A DNA stretch of 56,072 nucleotides from Lachnospiraceae bacterium (GTDB lineage Bacteria; Bacillota; Clostridia; Lachnospirales; Lachnospiraceae), in the NCBI GenBank assembly GCA_910575605.1, contig CAJTEW010000021.1:1-56072 (forward strand), given 5' to 3'. Positions 25,890 to 35,022 of the stretch are shown here, in pieces. How positions within the stretch are numbered: the stretch's first letter is position 1; each line of letters begins with the position of its first letter. Both the position numbers and the translations under genes were made by a program. Under the pieces are notes generated by a model. The model was given only the letters and a program-made list of their open reading frames with translations. It made no database searches and was not told the origin of the DNA.

Positions 25890-28457
25890 TTACCTTACTC
25901 TCGGAAAGGTTATTGTCACCTTAAACAAGTCTCCATCCAGATAAGGCTCAAACTTCCCGCCCTGCATCTGTGTCAGTGTCTTTGCTATGGAAAGCCCCAG
26001 CCCGCTGCCCTCGGTACTCCTTGAAATATCTCCTCTGATAAATCGTTCTGTCAGTTCGTCTGCGGATATATTAAGAGGCTGCTCTGATATATTTTTCAAA
26101 CTGAAGCTTACCTGCAGCTCATCTACTGTCAAATCTCCATATATTCTAGTTCCTTCCATTGCGTATTTTGCCGCATTGTTGTAGACATTCTCCAGTACTC
26201 TCCATGTACGCCTTCCATCTGCACGTATCAACACCCCCTCGTCTGGAAGTGTCAGTATTTCTTTCAGTCCCCGTACCGCAAATTTCTCTTCAAATTCACC
26301 GCTCGTCTGCTGTATCATCTCTACAAAATTCAGATTCATATATTCAAGTGTAATGTTCCCGGAGCTTACCTTTGATGCTTCCACAACATCCTCTGTCAAA
26401 GTTTTAAGTCTCTGCGACTTCTGCTCTAAAACCTCAATGTACCTCTTAAGCTTCGGATCTTGGAAATCTTCCTGCTTTAAGAGCTCTACATAATTAATAA
26501 TAGATGTAAGTGGAGTCTTAATATCATGGGAAACGTTTGTTATTAAGTCCGTCTTTAACCGTTCGCTCTTTATACTTTCCTCCAGCGCGGCCTCCAGGCC
26601 CTCGCCTATAGAATTGATCTTCTCCGCAATTTCCTTATATTCTCCCCGTAAATATTTTGTGGGAATAGCATAGTCCACTTCTCCGCTGGCAATCCTCTCT
26701 ACTCCTGTCTTAATCTTCCCCTTCCCCACTGCACTGTAAATCAGATAACTAAATACCAGTACATCTGCCACAAACATCATGCAAACCAGCATTCTATTCA
26801 GATCCCTATATGTCATAAGGATAAAAAGAAGCTGTGACAGAACAAAACATCCAAAAAGTATTATTATCTTCCACACACTGCTTATGTTCTTATATATCAT
26901 GACAATAAACTTACACATACCCCTCAACAGACTGTTTTTCCAGGCTATACGCGCCTTCAGCCTTCTCACCAGACTTAAGAGGCCTGTAAGAAACATACTG
27001 CATGTAAATATTGCAAATAAAGAGTAGCAGATAATATACGGAACTGAGCTGGATATATATGTCCGTCTGCTGATACTTAAGATTTCAGTTTCTTTGACGA
27101 CATAATCCACTCCTCCAAAGCCCACAGCAAAAAGCATGATAAATGCTGAAAGCAGCCACCCCAGGATAATAACTGCCGCTGAAAGCTCCGTTTTCCAATA
27201 ATCAAACCAGTTAAGATGGAGCTCGTCATCTGTACTGCTGCGACCCGCAGTCACAACAAGCCATAAAACATTAATTAAAAATATTACTGCTGCTGTAAGT
27301 CCCCAGAAAATATAGTATTTTGCGTTAGAACCGTATTTTTCATACAGCTTATTCTCTGTATAAAATTCATCCTGTATCGGATATTTCGTATCTACTGCTA
27401 CGGCAAAAATAAAATCTTCACTTGAAAGTGCATCGTACCGAATTCTATTCCACCATATATCTGCCGAAATGTCCATATTTGATTCAAAATCTGCAAGCCG
27501 TGGTTCTATAATTACATATCTTCCTGATTTTCTTAATGTCTCAAGACTTTCCTCCAGCCCGGCATACTCCATGTATTTCTTCTCATTTGTGTAAATCCGT
27601 TTATTTTTTGTGTCTGCATAGATATATGAAAAATTCGTATCCCCCTGTTCAACATTTGAATCTAGAATTCCATAGTCATAAAACCTTTGATTCAGTCCAT
27701 ATAAAACTGATTCGAGAATACTATATGCCTCGTTTAGGCTGCCATTCCACCTTGGCTCTTCATTTGCAATCTCAATCAGGCTGCCCGCACCTTTTGGCTT
27801 ATATAATTCCTGCCGTTTCAGTCCGTCATAAAGCCAGCAGTCTGAATATACTATTTGGCCTTCCCTATCCTGTATTCCGCGGTACATTCCCTGGTCCATC
27901 CCATACCCGGACTCTAAGCCTTTAAGTATCCCCTTATCCGTATAACCAGACTCACCATTTGCTGCTGCAAAATGAAACTCACCGCTGTCTATCATTTTGT
28001 AAAACTCTGATAACGGATAATACCTGAAATACTCCTCTTCTGTTTTGCATACAATAATATCCTCTGGCTCCGAGCTTAAATCTGTCAGATTATTCCCCCA
28101 CTCTGCCAGATCGCCTAGTTTGTATATCAGCCTTCCTTTGTTTTCTCCTGTAAATGTACCCGTATTATAATATTCCTCAATATCAACCAATCTTTCCGGA
28201 TCATATGTTCCATTTTCCTCAAACAGCATTTTTGCTGCTGTCCCCCTCATTACCTGGCTGCTAAGGGACAACACTCTATCGCCAAAGTCTGCAGTGTCCT
28301 TATACTCCTCTGCCGGATTCCCTTCAAAAATCTCTGTCCTAAGGGCTGGATAAGCCATAAGCCACAAAAAGCTTATAGTAATTATTACAGCCATTATGTG
28401 GGCCAAAATAATCTGAACTGCCTTCACAATGCCTGACCTGTACCATCTCTGGTTCAT
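25890..28457 (-). CDS. Large sensor histidine kinase with extracytoplasmic domain
   Basis: An 855-residue membrane kinase. A first membrane segment (about 14-36) leads into a long outer domain (to about residue 378) with no family I recognise. Five or more membrane segments follow (about 380-590). A HAMP-like linker (IASGEVDYAIP) precedes the phosphoacceptor block NVSHDIKTPLTSIINYVELL (His near 642). ATP-binding boxes are VYNNAAKYA and GSGLGLSIAKTL. It sits 12 bases after its response regulator. Similar long kinases occur in Lachnospiraceae beside OmpR-type regulators. The signal is unknown. Confidence 0.9.
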   Translation of the reverse strand: MNQRWYRSGIVKAVQIILAHIMAVIITISFLWLMAYPALRTEIFEGNPAEEYKDTADFGDRVLSLSSQVMRGTAAKMLFEENGTYDPERLVDIEEYYNTGTFTGENKGRLIYKLGDLAEWGNNLTDLSSEPEDIIVCKTEEEYFRYYPLSEFYKMIDSGEFHFAAANGESGYTDKGILKGLESGYGMDQGMYRGIQDREGQIVYSDCWLYDGLKRQELYKPKGAGSLIEIANEEPRWNGSLNEAYSILESVLYGLNQRFYDYGILDSNVEQGDTNFSYIYADTKNKRIYTNEKKYMEYAGLEESLETLRKSGRYVIIEPRLADFESNMDISADIWWNRIRYDALSSEDFIFAVAVDTKYPIQDEFYTENKLYEKYGSNAKYYIFWGLTAAVIFLINVLWLVVTAGRSSTDDELHLNWFDYWKTELSAAVIILGWLLSAFIMLFAVGFGGVDYVVKETEILSISRRTYISSSVPYIICYSLFAIFTCSMFLTGLLSLVRRLKARIAWKNSLLRGMCKFIVMIYKNISSVWKIIILFGCFVLSQLLFILMTYRDLNRMLVCMMFVADVLVFSYLIYSAVGKGKIKTGVERIASGEVDYAIPTKYLRGEYKEIAEKINSIGEGLEAALEESIKSERLKTDLITNVSHDIKTPLTSIINYVELLKQEDFQDPKLKRYIEVLEQKSQRLKTLTEDVVEASKVSSGNITLEYMNLNFVEMIQQTSGEFEEKFAVRGLKEILTLPDEGVLIRADGRRTWRVLENVYNNAAKYAMEGTRIYGDLTVDELQVSFSLKNISEQPLNISADELTERFIRGDISRSTEGSGLGLSIAKTLTQMQGGKFEPYLDGDLFKVTITFPRVR

Positions 28458-28469
28458 CTCTTCTCCCTT

Positions 28470-29165
28470 CTAAAGTTTCTCTATCTTGTACCCTACTCCC
28501 CAGACCACCTTCAAATATCTAGGGTCCTTTGGGTTGATTTCTATCTTTTCCCTGATATGCCTGATGTGGACTGCCACAGTATTATCTACTCCTATGGCCT
28601 CCTCATTCCATATATTTTCATAGATCTGGTCGATAGAGAACACTTTCCCCTGATTTCTTACCAACAACAATAAAATATTGTATTCAATAGGTGTAAGCTT
28701 CACTGTTTCTCCGTCAACAGTAACTTCCTTAAGGTCATCGTCAATTGACAGCCCTCCAGTAGAGTACACTGCTTTGTTCTCTGTGGTTACAGTGCTTCCA
28801 AGCTGCGTATATCTGCGAAGCTGAGATTTCACCCTAGCCACAAGCTCCAATGGATTAAAGGGCTTTGTCACATAATCATCTGCTCCTACATTTAAGCCTA
28901 ATATCTTATCCGCATCCTCTGATTTTGCAGATAAAATAATAATCGGCATGTTATTTTCTTCCCTTATTCTAAGAGTCGCACGGATACCGTCAAGCTTTGG
29001 CATCATAACATCCATTACCAGCAAATCAACCTGCTCTGCTTTAAGTATCTTTAAAGCCGCTTCCCCGTCATATGCCTTTAAAACCTCATATCCCTCCTGC
29101 GAAAGATAAATTTCTATCGCTTCTACAATTTCCTTATCATCATCACATACTAATATTCTCGCCAT
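28470..29165 (-). CDS. OmpR-family response regulator
   Basis: A 231-residue regulator with a receiver domain (VCDDD, phosphoacceptor in LLVMDVMMPKLDG, VTKPFNP) and a winged-helix output domain (LTPIEYNILLLL, VHIRHIREK, WGVGYKIEKL). The start is the ATG at 29165, because GGGAGGTG lies 8 bases upstream; an ATG two codons earlier is too close to it. It is co-transcribed with the large kinase. Confidence 0.93.
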   Translation of the reverse strand: MARILVCDDDKEIVEAIEIYLSQEGYEVLKAYDGEAALKILKAEQVDLLVMDVMMPKLDGIRATLRIREENNMPIIILSAKSEDADKILGLNVGADDYVTKPFNPLELVARVKSQLRRYTQLGSTVTTENKAVYSTGGLSIDDDLKEVTVDGETVKLTPIEYNILLLLVRNQGKVFSIDQIYENIWNEEAIGVDNTVAVHIRHIREKIEINPKDPRYLKVVWGVGYKIEKL

Positions 29166-29262
29166 TTTCATCACCTCCCTTATACTATACAAGAATACCA
29201 GAGATTTTTTAAGACCCTTTGCTGATTTTCTTAAGAATTCATGAAAATAAAACAGGCATTAC

Positions 29263-29299
29263 AAAACCGCCCTCCGGCTTACTGCCAGACGGCGGTTTT
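29263..29299 (-). terminator. Terminator of the GH25 lysozyme gene
   Basis: The stem AAAACCGCC paired with GGCGGTTTT, with extra pairing toward the loop, lies just past the lysozyme stop codon. On the minus strand it ends in TTTT. Confidence 0.75.
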
Positions 29300-29308
29300 A
29301 AATCCCAG

Positions 29309-30301
29309 CTAGTTAATCCGTATCACCTGTCCTGCGTAAATTCGGTTCGGATTCTGAATCCCGTTAAGCCTCTGAAGCTCCTGTACAGTTGTTCCGAAGC
29401 GATATGCAATACCACTTAAAGTGTCTCCTGGGCGTATAGTATATGTTCTCGCCTCTCCTGTACTGCCTCCTGCCGGAATCCTAAGACGCTGTCCTATATA
29501 GATACGGTTAGGATTTGTAATACCGTTATATGAAGCAATTGCCTGGTAGGTTGTTCCAAATCTGGCGGCAATGCCGCTTAAGGTATCCCCCCGCCGTACT
29601 GTATATATAATAACATCTCCTCCTGGATTAGGAGACGGCGACGGAGCAGGCGGAGGTGTTACTACCTCCCCTTTGAGTTTATTAAGCCCTGCTTTTGATA
29701 TGACATTTGCAATATCATAATAGGCAATATCCATATCCACATTTCCGTTGATACCCGGAACCCTTCCAGTACTGCTGTACTGCCACATTGCCTGGCCGTC
29801 AAGTCCAGGCTCCTGGGCATACCTTGCAAACCACAGTGCATATTTTTGCCGGAGAGAGGAATTAAACATGTTATTTAAGAAATCCAGGTTACTGTAATAC
29901 ATTGCAAAATACCCCAGCTCCTCAACCCTTAGGCAGAATACATTCACCAGTGTGCTGGCAAGCTCAGGTGTAACGGTTATCCCATGTGATGCTGCATACT
30001 CTACGGACGCTGACTCGTAGTCAAATGCAACCGGATACTGCACTTCAAAATCCTTTATTGTCTGGATACAATAGTCTGCCTCCTGCTTTGCCCCCTCCTC
30101 TGTATAAGCATAGGAGAACCAGTAAACTCCAAAAGGAATTCCCAATCGGTTGCACTCTCTTGCATTTCTGTTAAACTGTTCATCTACATTCCCAAGTCCA
30201 TAACCTGCCCTCAGAATGGCAAACTGTATCCCGGCTGCCTTTACAGCTGCCCAGTCTATTATACCTTGGTAAAAGCTTACATCAATACCTCGAATACTCA
30301 T
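29309..30301 (-). CDS. GH25 lysozyme with two LysM domains
   Basis: A 330-residue cell-wall hydrolase. The N-terminal glycoside hydrolase 25 domain (about 1-200) starts GIDVSFYQG and has the catalytic-site block VAFDYES, the Asp and Glu expected for muramidases. A Pro/Ser/Gly linker ([13 protein letters not shown]) leads to two LysM peptidoglycan-binding repeats ([17 protein letters not shown] and [17 protein letters not shown]). No signal peptide is present. It must therefore be released by lysis, by a non-classical route or inside a mother cell, or it is a domesticated endolysin. The start is the ATG at 30301; a GTG three codons earlier overlaps the ribosome site. Confidence 0.92.
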   Translation of the reverse strand: MSIRGIDVSFYQGIIDWAAVKAAGIQFAILRAGYGLGNVDEQFNRNARECNRLGIPFGVYWFSYAYTEEGAKQEADYCIQTIKDFEVQYPVAFDYESASVEYAASHGITVTPELASTLVNVFCLRVEELGYFAMYYSNLDFLNNMFNSSLRQKYALWFARYAQEPGLDGQAMWQYSSTGRVPGINGNVDMDIAYYDIANVISKAGLNKLKGEVVTPPPAPSPSPNPGGDVIIYTVRRGDTLSGIAARFGTTYQAIASYNGITNPNRIYIGQRLRIPAGGSTGEARTYTIRPGDTLSGIAYRFGTTVQELQRLNGIQNPNRIYAGQVIRIN

Positions 30302-30402
30302 ATATTTCACCTTTTTTATTTACTATATGAAGCAGCTTCTTTTTGTTTACCCTTTTCATTGTGAATCAAAATATTATTTTGTAAATATTCTTCTGAATTT
30401 TA

Positions 30403-30419
30403 TGTCGTATTATGTCGAT
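30403..30419 (+). promoter_or_regulatory. Two 0A-box-like heptamers
   Basis: TGTCGTA (30403-30409) and TGTCGAT (30413-30419) each differ by one base from the Spo0A box TGTCGAA and lie 10 bases apart. They precede a TATAAT (30467-30472) and the orphan Spo0A-like gene. They may be its own regulatory sites; short motifs like these can occur by chance. Confidence 0.35.
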
Positions 30420-30534
30420 TTACATCTTATTTTGCCTTGATTTTCAAAAATTTAACGATTTACAGTTATAATGTACTCATAGCCTATTTCCTCTTACTGG
30501 ACTCTTTTCAATGAGGACAGGAGAAAAAATTTAT

Positions 30535-30885
30535 ATGGATGACCTAAGAATTGAATGCCTGATTCGTTCCCTCGGAATAGGGGCCAACTATCGAGGCTAT
30601 CGTTATTTAAGTTATGGAATTAAGCTCTGTATTTATGACGAAGACTATCTTCTGGCTATAGGTAAACTTCTTTATCCTCAAATTGCCAAGGAATATCAGG
30701 CAACCTGCAGCAGCGTAGAGCGGGACATTCGTACTGTCGTTAAAGTCTGCTGGGAGCGCGGAGACCGTTCATATCTTCAGAAGATTGCTTTACATCCGCT
30801 TCAGTTCAGGCCAACCTCTGGTGAATTTTTTGATATTCTGGTCGGACACTTAAAGAGGTCTGCTCATACTGAAATTTGGGTTTAA
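30535..30885 (+). CDS. Stand-alone Spo0A C-terminal-domain protein
   Basis: A 116-residue protein that aligns by eye over its whole length with the DNA-binding domain of Spo0A: GYRYLSYGIKLC, KLLYPQIAKEY, SSVERDIRTVVKVCWERG and RPTSGEF. No receiver domain is present and none could fit upstream, so it would not respond to the phosphorelay directly. It may bind 0A boxes and modulate or antagonise Spo0A, which is inference. I chose ATG 30535 with AGGAG 11 bases upstream; an in-frame ATG at 30511 lacks a ribosome site. It is a single gene. Confidence 0.82.
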   Translation: MDDLRIECLIRSLGIGANYRGYRYLSYGIKLCIYDEDYLLAIGKLLYPQIAKEYQATCSSVERDIRTVVKVCWERGDRSYLQKIALHPLQFRPTSGEFFDILVGHLKRSAHTEIWV

Positions 30886-30961
30886 GAACTTCTTAAGATT
30901 ATTTCTATTTCTTTTATAGAATCAACATATTTTAGACACATTTGTTTTATATACTTAATTT

Positions 30962-31099
30962 CAGATAGTTGAACTGGAAATCAACTATCTCCCCCTCATA
31001 AAGGTAACGCATCGGTTATACCGATGCCGCACTTTACTCTCATTCCTTTAGAATAACTATAAAAGAAGGCCCGCTGTCTTTCATGGACAGCGGGTTTTT
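30962..31099 (+). ncRNA. Candidate structured small RNA
   Basis: Two well-formed hairpins followed by a classical terminator lie in an otherwise empty gap. A TATACT at 30950-30955 could be a -10, but no -35 stands at the right distance. This could instead be the 3' untranslated region of the Spo0A-like gene. No known family was recognised. Confidence 0.3.
31070..31099 (+). terminator. Rho-independent terminator
   Basis: The stem CCCGCTGTC paired with GACAGCGGG has a 7-base loop, followed by TTTTT. It ends the Spo0A-like transcript or a small RNA before the glyoxalase gene. Confidence 0.85.
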
Positions 31100-31191
31100 C
31101 CGTTATATTTTCTCTTTCTCTTATTGATATTCCCCACATTTTCCTATTATAATAGTACTTAACAAACACATGATTATAAGGAGGTATTCAG

Positions 31192-31566
31192 ATGGCATTT
31201 AAAATGGTACATGAGAACTATAATGTGGCAGATCTCGACAAATCAATGAATTTTTATGAGAAGGCACTAGGACTTCACGAGCTGAGGAGAAAAACAGCTT
31301 CGGATGGCAGTTTCATTATCGTTTATATGGGAAATGAAGAAACTGGCTTCGAACTAGAGTTGACCTGGCTTCGTGATATGGATCGGCCATACAACCTAGG
31401 AGACTGTGAATTTCATCTGGCATTTTCCACAGATGATATGGACAGTGCTTACAAAAAACATAAAGAGATGGGCTGTATCTGCTATGAAAACCCTGATATG
31501 GGAATCTATTTTATTGCTGACCCGGACGGATACTGGTTAGAGATTGTAGGGGACGGGGTAAAATGA
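31192..31566 (+). CDS. Glyoxalase I-like VOC protein
   Basis: A 124-residue vicinal-oxygen-chelate protein close to lactoylglutathione lyase. It starts with MVHENYNVADLDKSMNFYEK and has FELELTW and DPDGYWLEIV, which carry the metal-binding Glu residues of the family. A role in methylglyoxal detoxification is likely but the thiol cofactor is unknown. AAGGAGG precedes the ATG. The last five residues (GDGVK) and the stop codon are encoded by a hairpin repeat (31549-31624), so the native C-terminus has been replaced or trimmed. Confidence 0.87.
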   Translation: MAFKMVHENYNVADLDKSMNFYEKALGLHELRRKTASDGSFIIVYMGNEETGFELELTWLRDMDRPYNLGDCEFHLAFSTDDMDSAYKKHKEMGCICYENPDMGIYFIADPDGYWLEIVGDGVK

Positions 31567-31624
31567 GAAAGTGCCTGTCCCCTGCCAGGGTAGGGACAGG
31601 CACTTTCTCATTTTACCCCGTCCC
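31549..31624. repeat. REP-like long hairpin supplying a stop codon (copy 8)
   Basis: A near-perfect inverted repeat with arms of about 32 bases (GGGACGGGGTAAAATGAG through GTGCCTGTCCC). It matches copy 1 except for a few bases that change symmetrically in both arms (TTAAAA against TGAGAA). It ends the glyoxalase gene and lies 4 bases from the stop of the convergent lipase gene. Confidence 0.9.
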
Positions 31625-31628
31625 AGCT

Positions 31629-32558
31629 TTACTTTACACGGCGTTTCTCCATCCACCTGTACAAATCCTTATAAACCTGCTGTCTGTCGTTCTCATTAAG
31701 TATCTCATGTCTGTATCCGCCATACAGCTTTATCTTCACATCCTGTATCCCGGCTGCACGGTATTTACCATATACCAGCCTAACGCTCTTTCCGAAATTT
31801 CCTACCGGGTCATCTATTCCAGCTACAAAAAGTATGGGAAGCTCCTTTGGTATCTTCCTGGCACTTCCTCTCTTCTCGAGCATCTTCATACCTTCAAACA
31901 TCTGGTAATAGCCGTTTACAGTAAACATAAAGGTGCAAAGCGGATCTGCCTCATAACGTCTGCAGTTTTCCACATTAGCTGAAAGCCAGGTCGCTCCGTC
32001 CGGATCATTTTTAAATCTCTTATTATAACCGCCAAAGCTGAGATTATTAATAAAAGCACTTCTGTACTTCCAGCCTTTAAATAACGCAGTAATACGGCAC
32101 AAAACCTGTCCTGCATTTAATGTAAACATCCCATGATGCCCGGTTCCCATAATAATGGCACCCTTCAGTCCTTTCCCATACATCGTCAGATATTGACGCA
32201 GGAGGAAGGAGCCCATGCTATGCCCCAGCATAAAATATGGTACCTCGGGATATTTCCTCTGTGTGATCCCCCGGAGCTTATGAATATCTCCGATTACATA
32301 CTGGTTACCCTTTTTCTCATGAAAATATCCATAGTATTCCTCACTCTGTATAGATTGTCCGTGGCCAAGATGGTCATGACCGGTTACATAAATCCCCTTT
32401 TTATTGAGATACAAAGCAAATTCTTCATAGCGTCCTATGTATTCTGTCATACCATGGCAGATTTGCAGGACTGCCTTTATTTCCCCCTCTGGAATCCACT
32501 CAATCGCATGGATTCCAGTTACACCGTCTCTGGACGGATAGAAAAACTCTCTCTTCAT
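31629..32558 (-). CDS. Alpha/beta hydrolase, lysophospholipase/monoacylglycerol lipase type
   Basis: A 309-residue serine hydrolase. The nucleophile elbow is GHSMGS, the oxyanion region is CHGMTEYIGRY, and the family's HDHLGHGQS block is present. The likely triad acid lies in VAGIDDPVG and the His in YGGYRHEILNE. It probably cleaves monoacylglycerols or lysophospholipids in the cytoplasm. The start is the ATG at 32558, with GAGGAG 8 bases upstream; a GTG sits just before it. It is transcribed downstream of citrate synthase. Confidence 0.88.
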   Translation of the reverse strand: MKREFFYPSRDGVTGIHAIEWIPEGEIKAVLQICHGMTEYIGRYEEFALYLNKKGIYVTGHDHLGHGQSIQSEEYYGYFHEKKGNQYVIGDIHKLRGITQRKYPEVPYFMLGHSMGSFLLRQYLTMYGKGLKGAIIMGTGHHGMFTLNAGQVLCRITALFKGWKYRSAFINNLSFGGYNKRFKNDPDGATWLSANVENCRRYEADPLCTFMFTVNGYYQMFEGMKMLEKRGSARKIPKELPILFVAGIDDPVGNFGKSVRLVYGKYRAAGIQDVKIKLYGGYRHEILNENDRQQVYKDLYRWMEKRRVK

Positions 32559-32577
32559 CACCTAACTCCTCTCTGTC

Positions 32578-33948
32578 TTAACGCTCAGCCAGCGGAATAT
32601 ACGCACGATGCGGCGCTAATGGCTTGTATGCCGGGCGGATAATTTTATCTACATTTTTTAGCTCCTCCAGACGGTGGGCGCTCCACCCTACAATACGTGC
32701 TGCAGCAAAAATCGGCGTATACAGAGCCGGCGGTAAATCTAGCATGCTATATACTAGTCCGCTGTAAAAGTCCACATTTGCATTTACACCTTTATAAATC
32801 TTACGCTTCTCTGCAATTACCTTCGGCGCCATGTGCTCTACCATGTCATATAGAGCATATTCTTTTTCAAAGCCTTTTTCCTTTGCAAGCTGCTTCACAA
32901 ACTTCTTAAATATATCTGCTCTGGGATCAGATACTGAATATATCGCATGCCCCATTCCATAGATAAGGCCCTTTTTGTCAAATGCATTCTTTTCCAGCAA
33001 ATCAATCAGATATTTGCGCACAGCATCCTCATCTGTCCAGTCAGAAAGCTGATTCTTCATATCATCGAACATCTGAGTCACCTTAATGTTCGCCCCGCCG
33101 TGCTTTGGTCCCTTAAGGGAGGCCATAGCTGCCGCAATCGTGGAATATGTATCCGTTCCAGAGGATGTTACCACATGTGTTGTAAAGGTGGAGTTATTAC
33201 CTCCGCCATGATCCATGTGAAGAACCAGCGCCATATCCAGAATCTTTGCCTCAAGCTTGGAGTATTTCCTGTCCTCACGCAGCATCATCAAAATATTTTC
33301 CGCTGTCGAAAGCTCTGGTGACGGCGCATAAATAAATAGGTCATCTCCCATGCGGTAATTATACGCATGAAAGCCGTAAACCATCAACATCGGGAACTGA
33401 CTGATCAGATTCAGGCACTGTCTCAAAACATTGGGAATCGTAGTATCATCTGCTTTCTCATCATAGGAATAAAGATTCAAAATTGAACGCGACAGACTAT
33501 TCATCATGTCTCTGCTGGGCGCCTTCATAATAACATCCCTTACAAAATTCGGTGGAAGTGTCTTTCTCTCTACAAGAGTTTCGTGAAATACTGCCATCTC
33601 CTCCTTTGAAGGAAGCTCCCCAAACAGCAGAAGATATGAAATCTCCTCAAATCCAAAATGCTTTTCTTTTAAAAATCCATTTACAAGGTCCTTGATATTA
33701 TAGCCGCGATAGTATAAATTACCTGCACATGGCACTTCCTTTCCTGACACAATCTTTGTAGCGCATACATCAGATATATTTGTCAGACCAGCAAGCACAC
33801 CCTTACCGTTTAAATCACGCAGGCCTCTTTTGACCTCAAATTTTGTGTACAGTTCCTTGTCAATTGCATTTTTCTCTTCACACAGTTCTGCAAAATGCTG
33901 AATCTCCGGTGTGATTTCAAATAATGCTCTTTCTACGCTTTTTTGCAT
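32578..33948 (-). CDS. Citrate synthase
   Basis: A 456-residue citrate/2-methylcitrate synthase that condenses oxaloacetate with acetyl-CoA. Family blocks are YRGYNIKDL, VLHMDHGGGNNSTF (first catalytic His region), GPKHGGAN, GMGHAIYSVSDPRA (second catalytic His region) and the C-terminal FAAARIVGWSAHRLEE. The start is taken as the ATG at 33948, because AAAGGA lies 8 bases upstream; two ATGs further up are too close to that site. It lies between rsmA and the lipase, all on the minus strand. Confidence 0.92.
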   Translation of the reverse strand: MQKSVERALFEITPEIQHFAELCEEKNAIDKELYTKFEVKRGLRDLNGKGVLAGLTNISDVCATKIVSGKEVPCAGNLYYRGYNIKDLVNGFLKEKHFGFEEISYLLLFGELPSKEEMAVFHETLVERKTLPPNFVRDVIMKAPSRDMMNSLSRSILNLYSYDEKADDTTIPNVLRQCLNLISQFPMLMVYGFHAYNYRMGDDLFIYAPSPELSTAENILMMLREDRKYSKLEAKILDMALVLHMDHGGGNNSTFTTHVVTSSGTDTYSTIAAAMASLKGPKHGGANIKVTQMFDDMKNQLSDWTDEDAVRKYLIDLLEKNAFDKKGLIYGMGHAIYSVSDPRADIFKKFVKQLAKEKGFEKEYALYDMVEHMAPKVIAEKRKIYKGVNANVDFYSGLVYSMLDLPPALYTPIFAAARIVGWSAHRLEELKNVDKIIRPAYKPLAPHRAYIPLAER

Positions 33949-34005
33949 ATTCATCATCCTTTCTCTTGCTGCCATACCTACGGGTTCCCTGTCTGCGGGA
34001 AATCC

Positions 34006-34881
34006 TTATATCATGTACCCCGCTATATCATTGCTCAGTCTTGCAAATTCCTCAAGTGTAAGAGCTTCACCTCTTACACCTGCTCCCTTTCCAAGCTGTT
34101 CAACTGCTTTACTAATAACCTTCTTAGGAACCTTAAGCCTGTCCGAATTATTAAGGCCGTTAACTAGCGTTTTCCTTCTCTGATTAAAAGAAGCCCTTAT
34201 AATGTCAAACATCAGCCTTTCATCCACCACCTCAACAGGAGGCCTCTCATGTCTGGTAAGACGGATAACCGCAGAGCCCACCTTCGGACGCGGCATAAAA
34301 CAATTCGGGGGAACATTTGCCACAATATACGGCTTCGCATAGTACTGAACTGCTAGCGACAGCGCTCCATAGTCCTTGCTTCCCGGTCCTGTCTGCATAC
34401 GGTCAGCAACTTCCTTCTGCACCATAACTGTAATACTCTCCACCGGGACATGATTTTCAAAAATCCCCATGATAATTGGAGTGGTAATATAATAAGGAAG
34501 GTTCGCCACTACCTTAATCGGCCAGCCTCCGTTCTCCTCCTTAACAAGCTGTACAATATTCAGCTTCAGAATATCTTCATTAATTATTGTCACATTATCA
34601 TATCCGTTTAATGTATCAGAAAGAATAGGAATCAGATTCTTATCAATCTCTACTGCAATTACCTGCCGGGCTGCCCCTGAAAGATACTGTGTCATTGTTC
34701 CGATTCCAGGACCTATCTCCAGTACCAGGTCTTCCTTCGTAATATCTGCTGCCCGTATGATCTTGTCCAAAACATGGGGGTCAATCAAGAAATTCTGCCC
34801 GAATTTTTTCTGAAATGTAAACTGATATTTCTGTAAGATTTCTATCGTGTTCTGCGGGTTTCCCAGCATCGGCTTACTCAT
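34006..34881 (-). CDS. rsmA: 16S rRNA (A1518/A1519) dimethyltransferase
   Basis: A 291-residue KsgA/RsmA enzyme that dimethylates two adenines near the 3' end of 16S rRNA during 30S maturation. It shows KKFGQNFLID, the SAM motif LEIGPGIGTMTQYL, NLPYYITTPII and the C-terminal RRKTLVNGL. The start is the ATG at 34881 behind GGGGAG. It follows tatD on the same strand, the gene order found in many Firmicutes. Confidence 0.95.
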   Translation of the reverse strand: MSKPMLGNPQNTIEILQKYQFTFQKKFGQNFLIDPHVLDKIIRAADITKEDLVLEIGPGIGTMTQYLSGAARQVIAVEIDKNLIPILSDTLNGYDNVTIINEDILKLNIVQLVKEENGGWPIKVVANLPYYITTPIIMGIFENHVPVESITVMVQKEVADRMQTGPGSKDYGALSLAVQYYAKPYIVANVPPNCFMPRPKVGSAVIRLTRHERPPVEVVDERLMFDIIRASFNQRRKTLVNGLNNSDRLKVPKKVISKAVEQLGKGAGVRGEALTLEEFARLSNDIAGYMI

Positions 34882-35022
34882 ATGTTTACTCCCCGAATTT
34901 TCCTTAGTTATCCTATTATACAATAAGATGAAAGGAAATGGTATTAAGAATGTATGAATTTTCATTTAATACTACTTAATATATAGATACATGTAAAATA
35001 ATAGAAGTATACAGGGCCCGCG

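Larger units (their letters stand above)
30886..31191. other. 306-bp gap with three hairpins
   Basis: No protein-coding frame is supported. The region holds a 9-base stem (GATAGTTGA paired with TCAACTATC, 30964-30989), a second stem (GCATCGGT paired with ACCGATGC, about 31009-31027) and a Rho-independent terminator (31070-31099). See the candidate small RNA entry. Confidence 0.5.
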
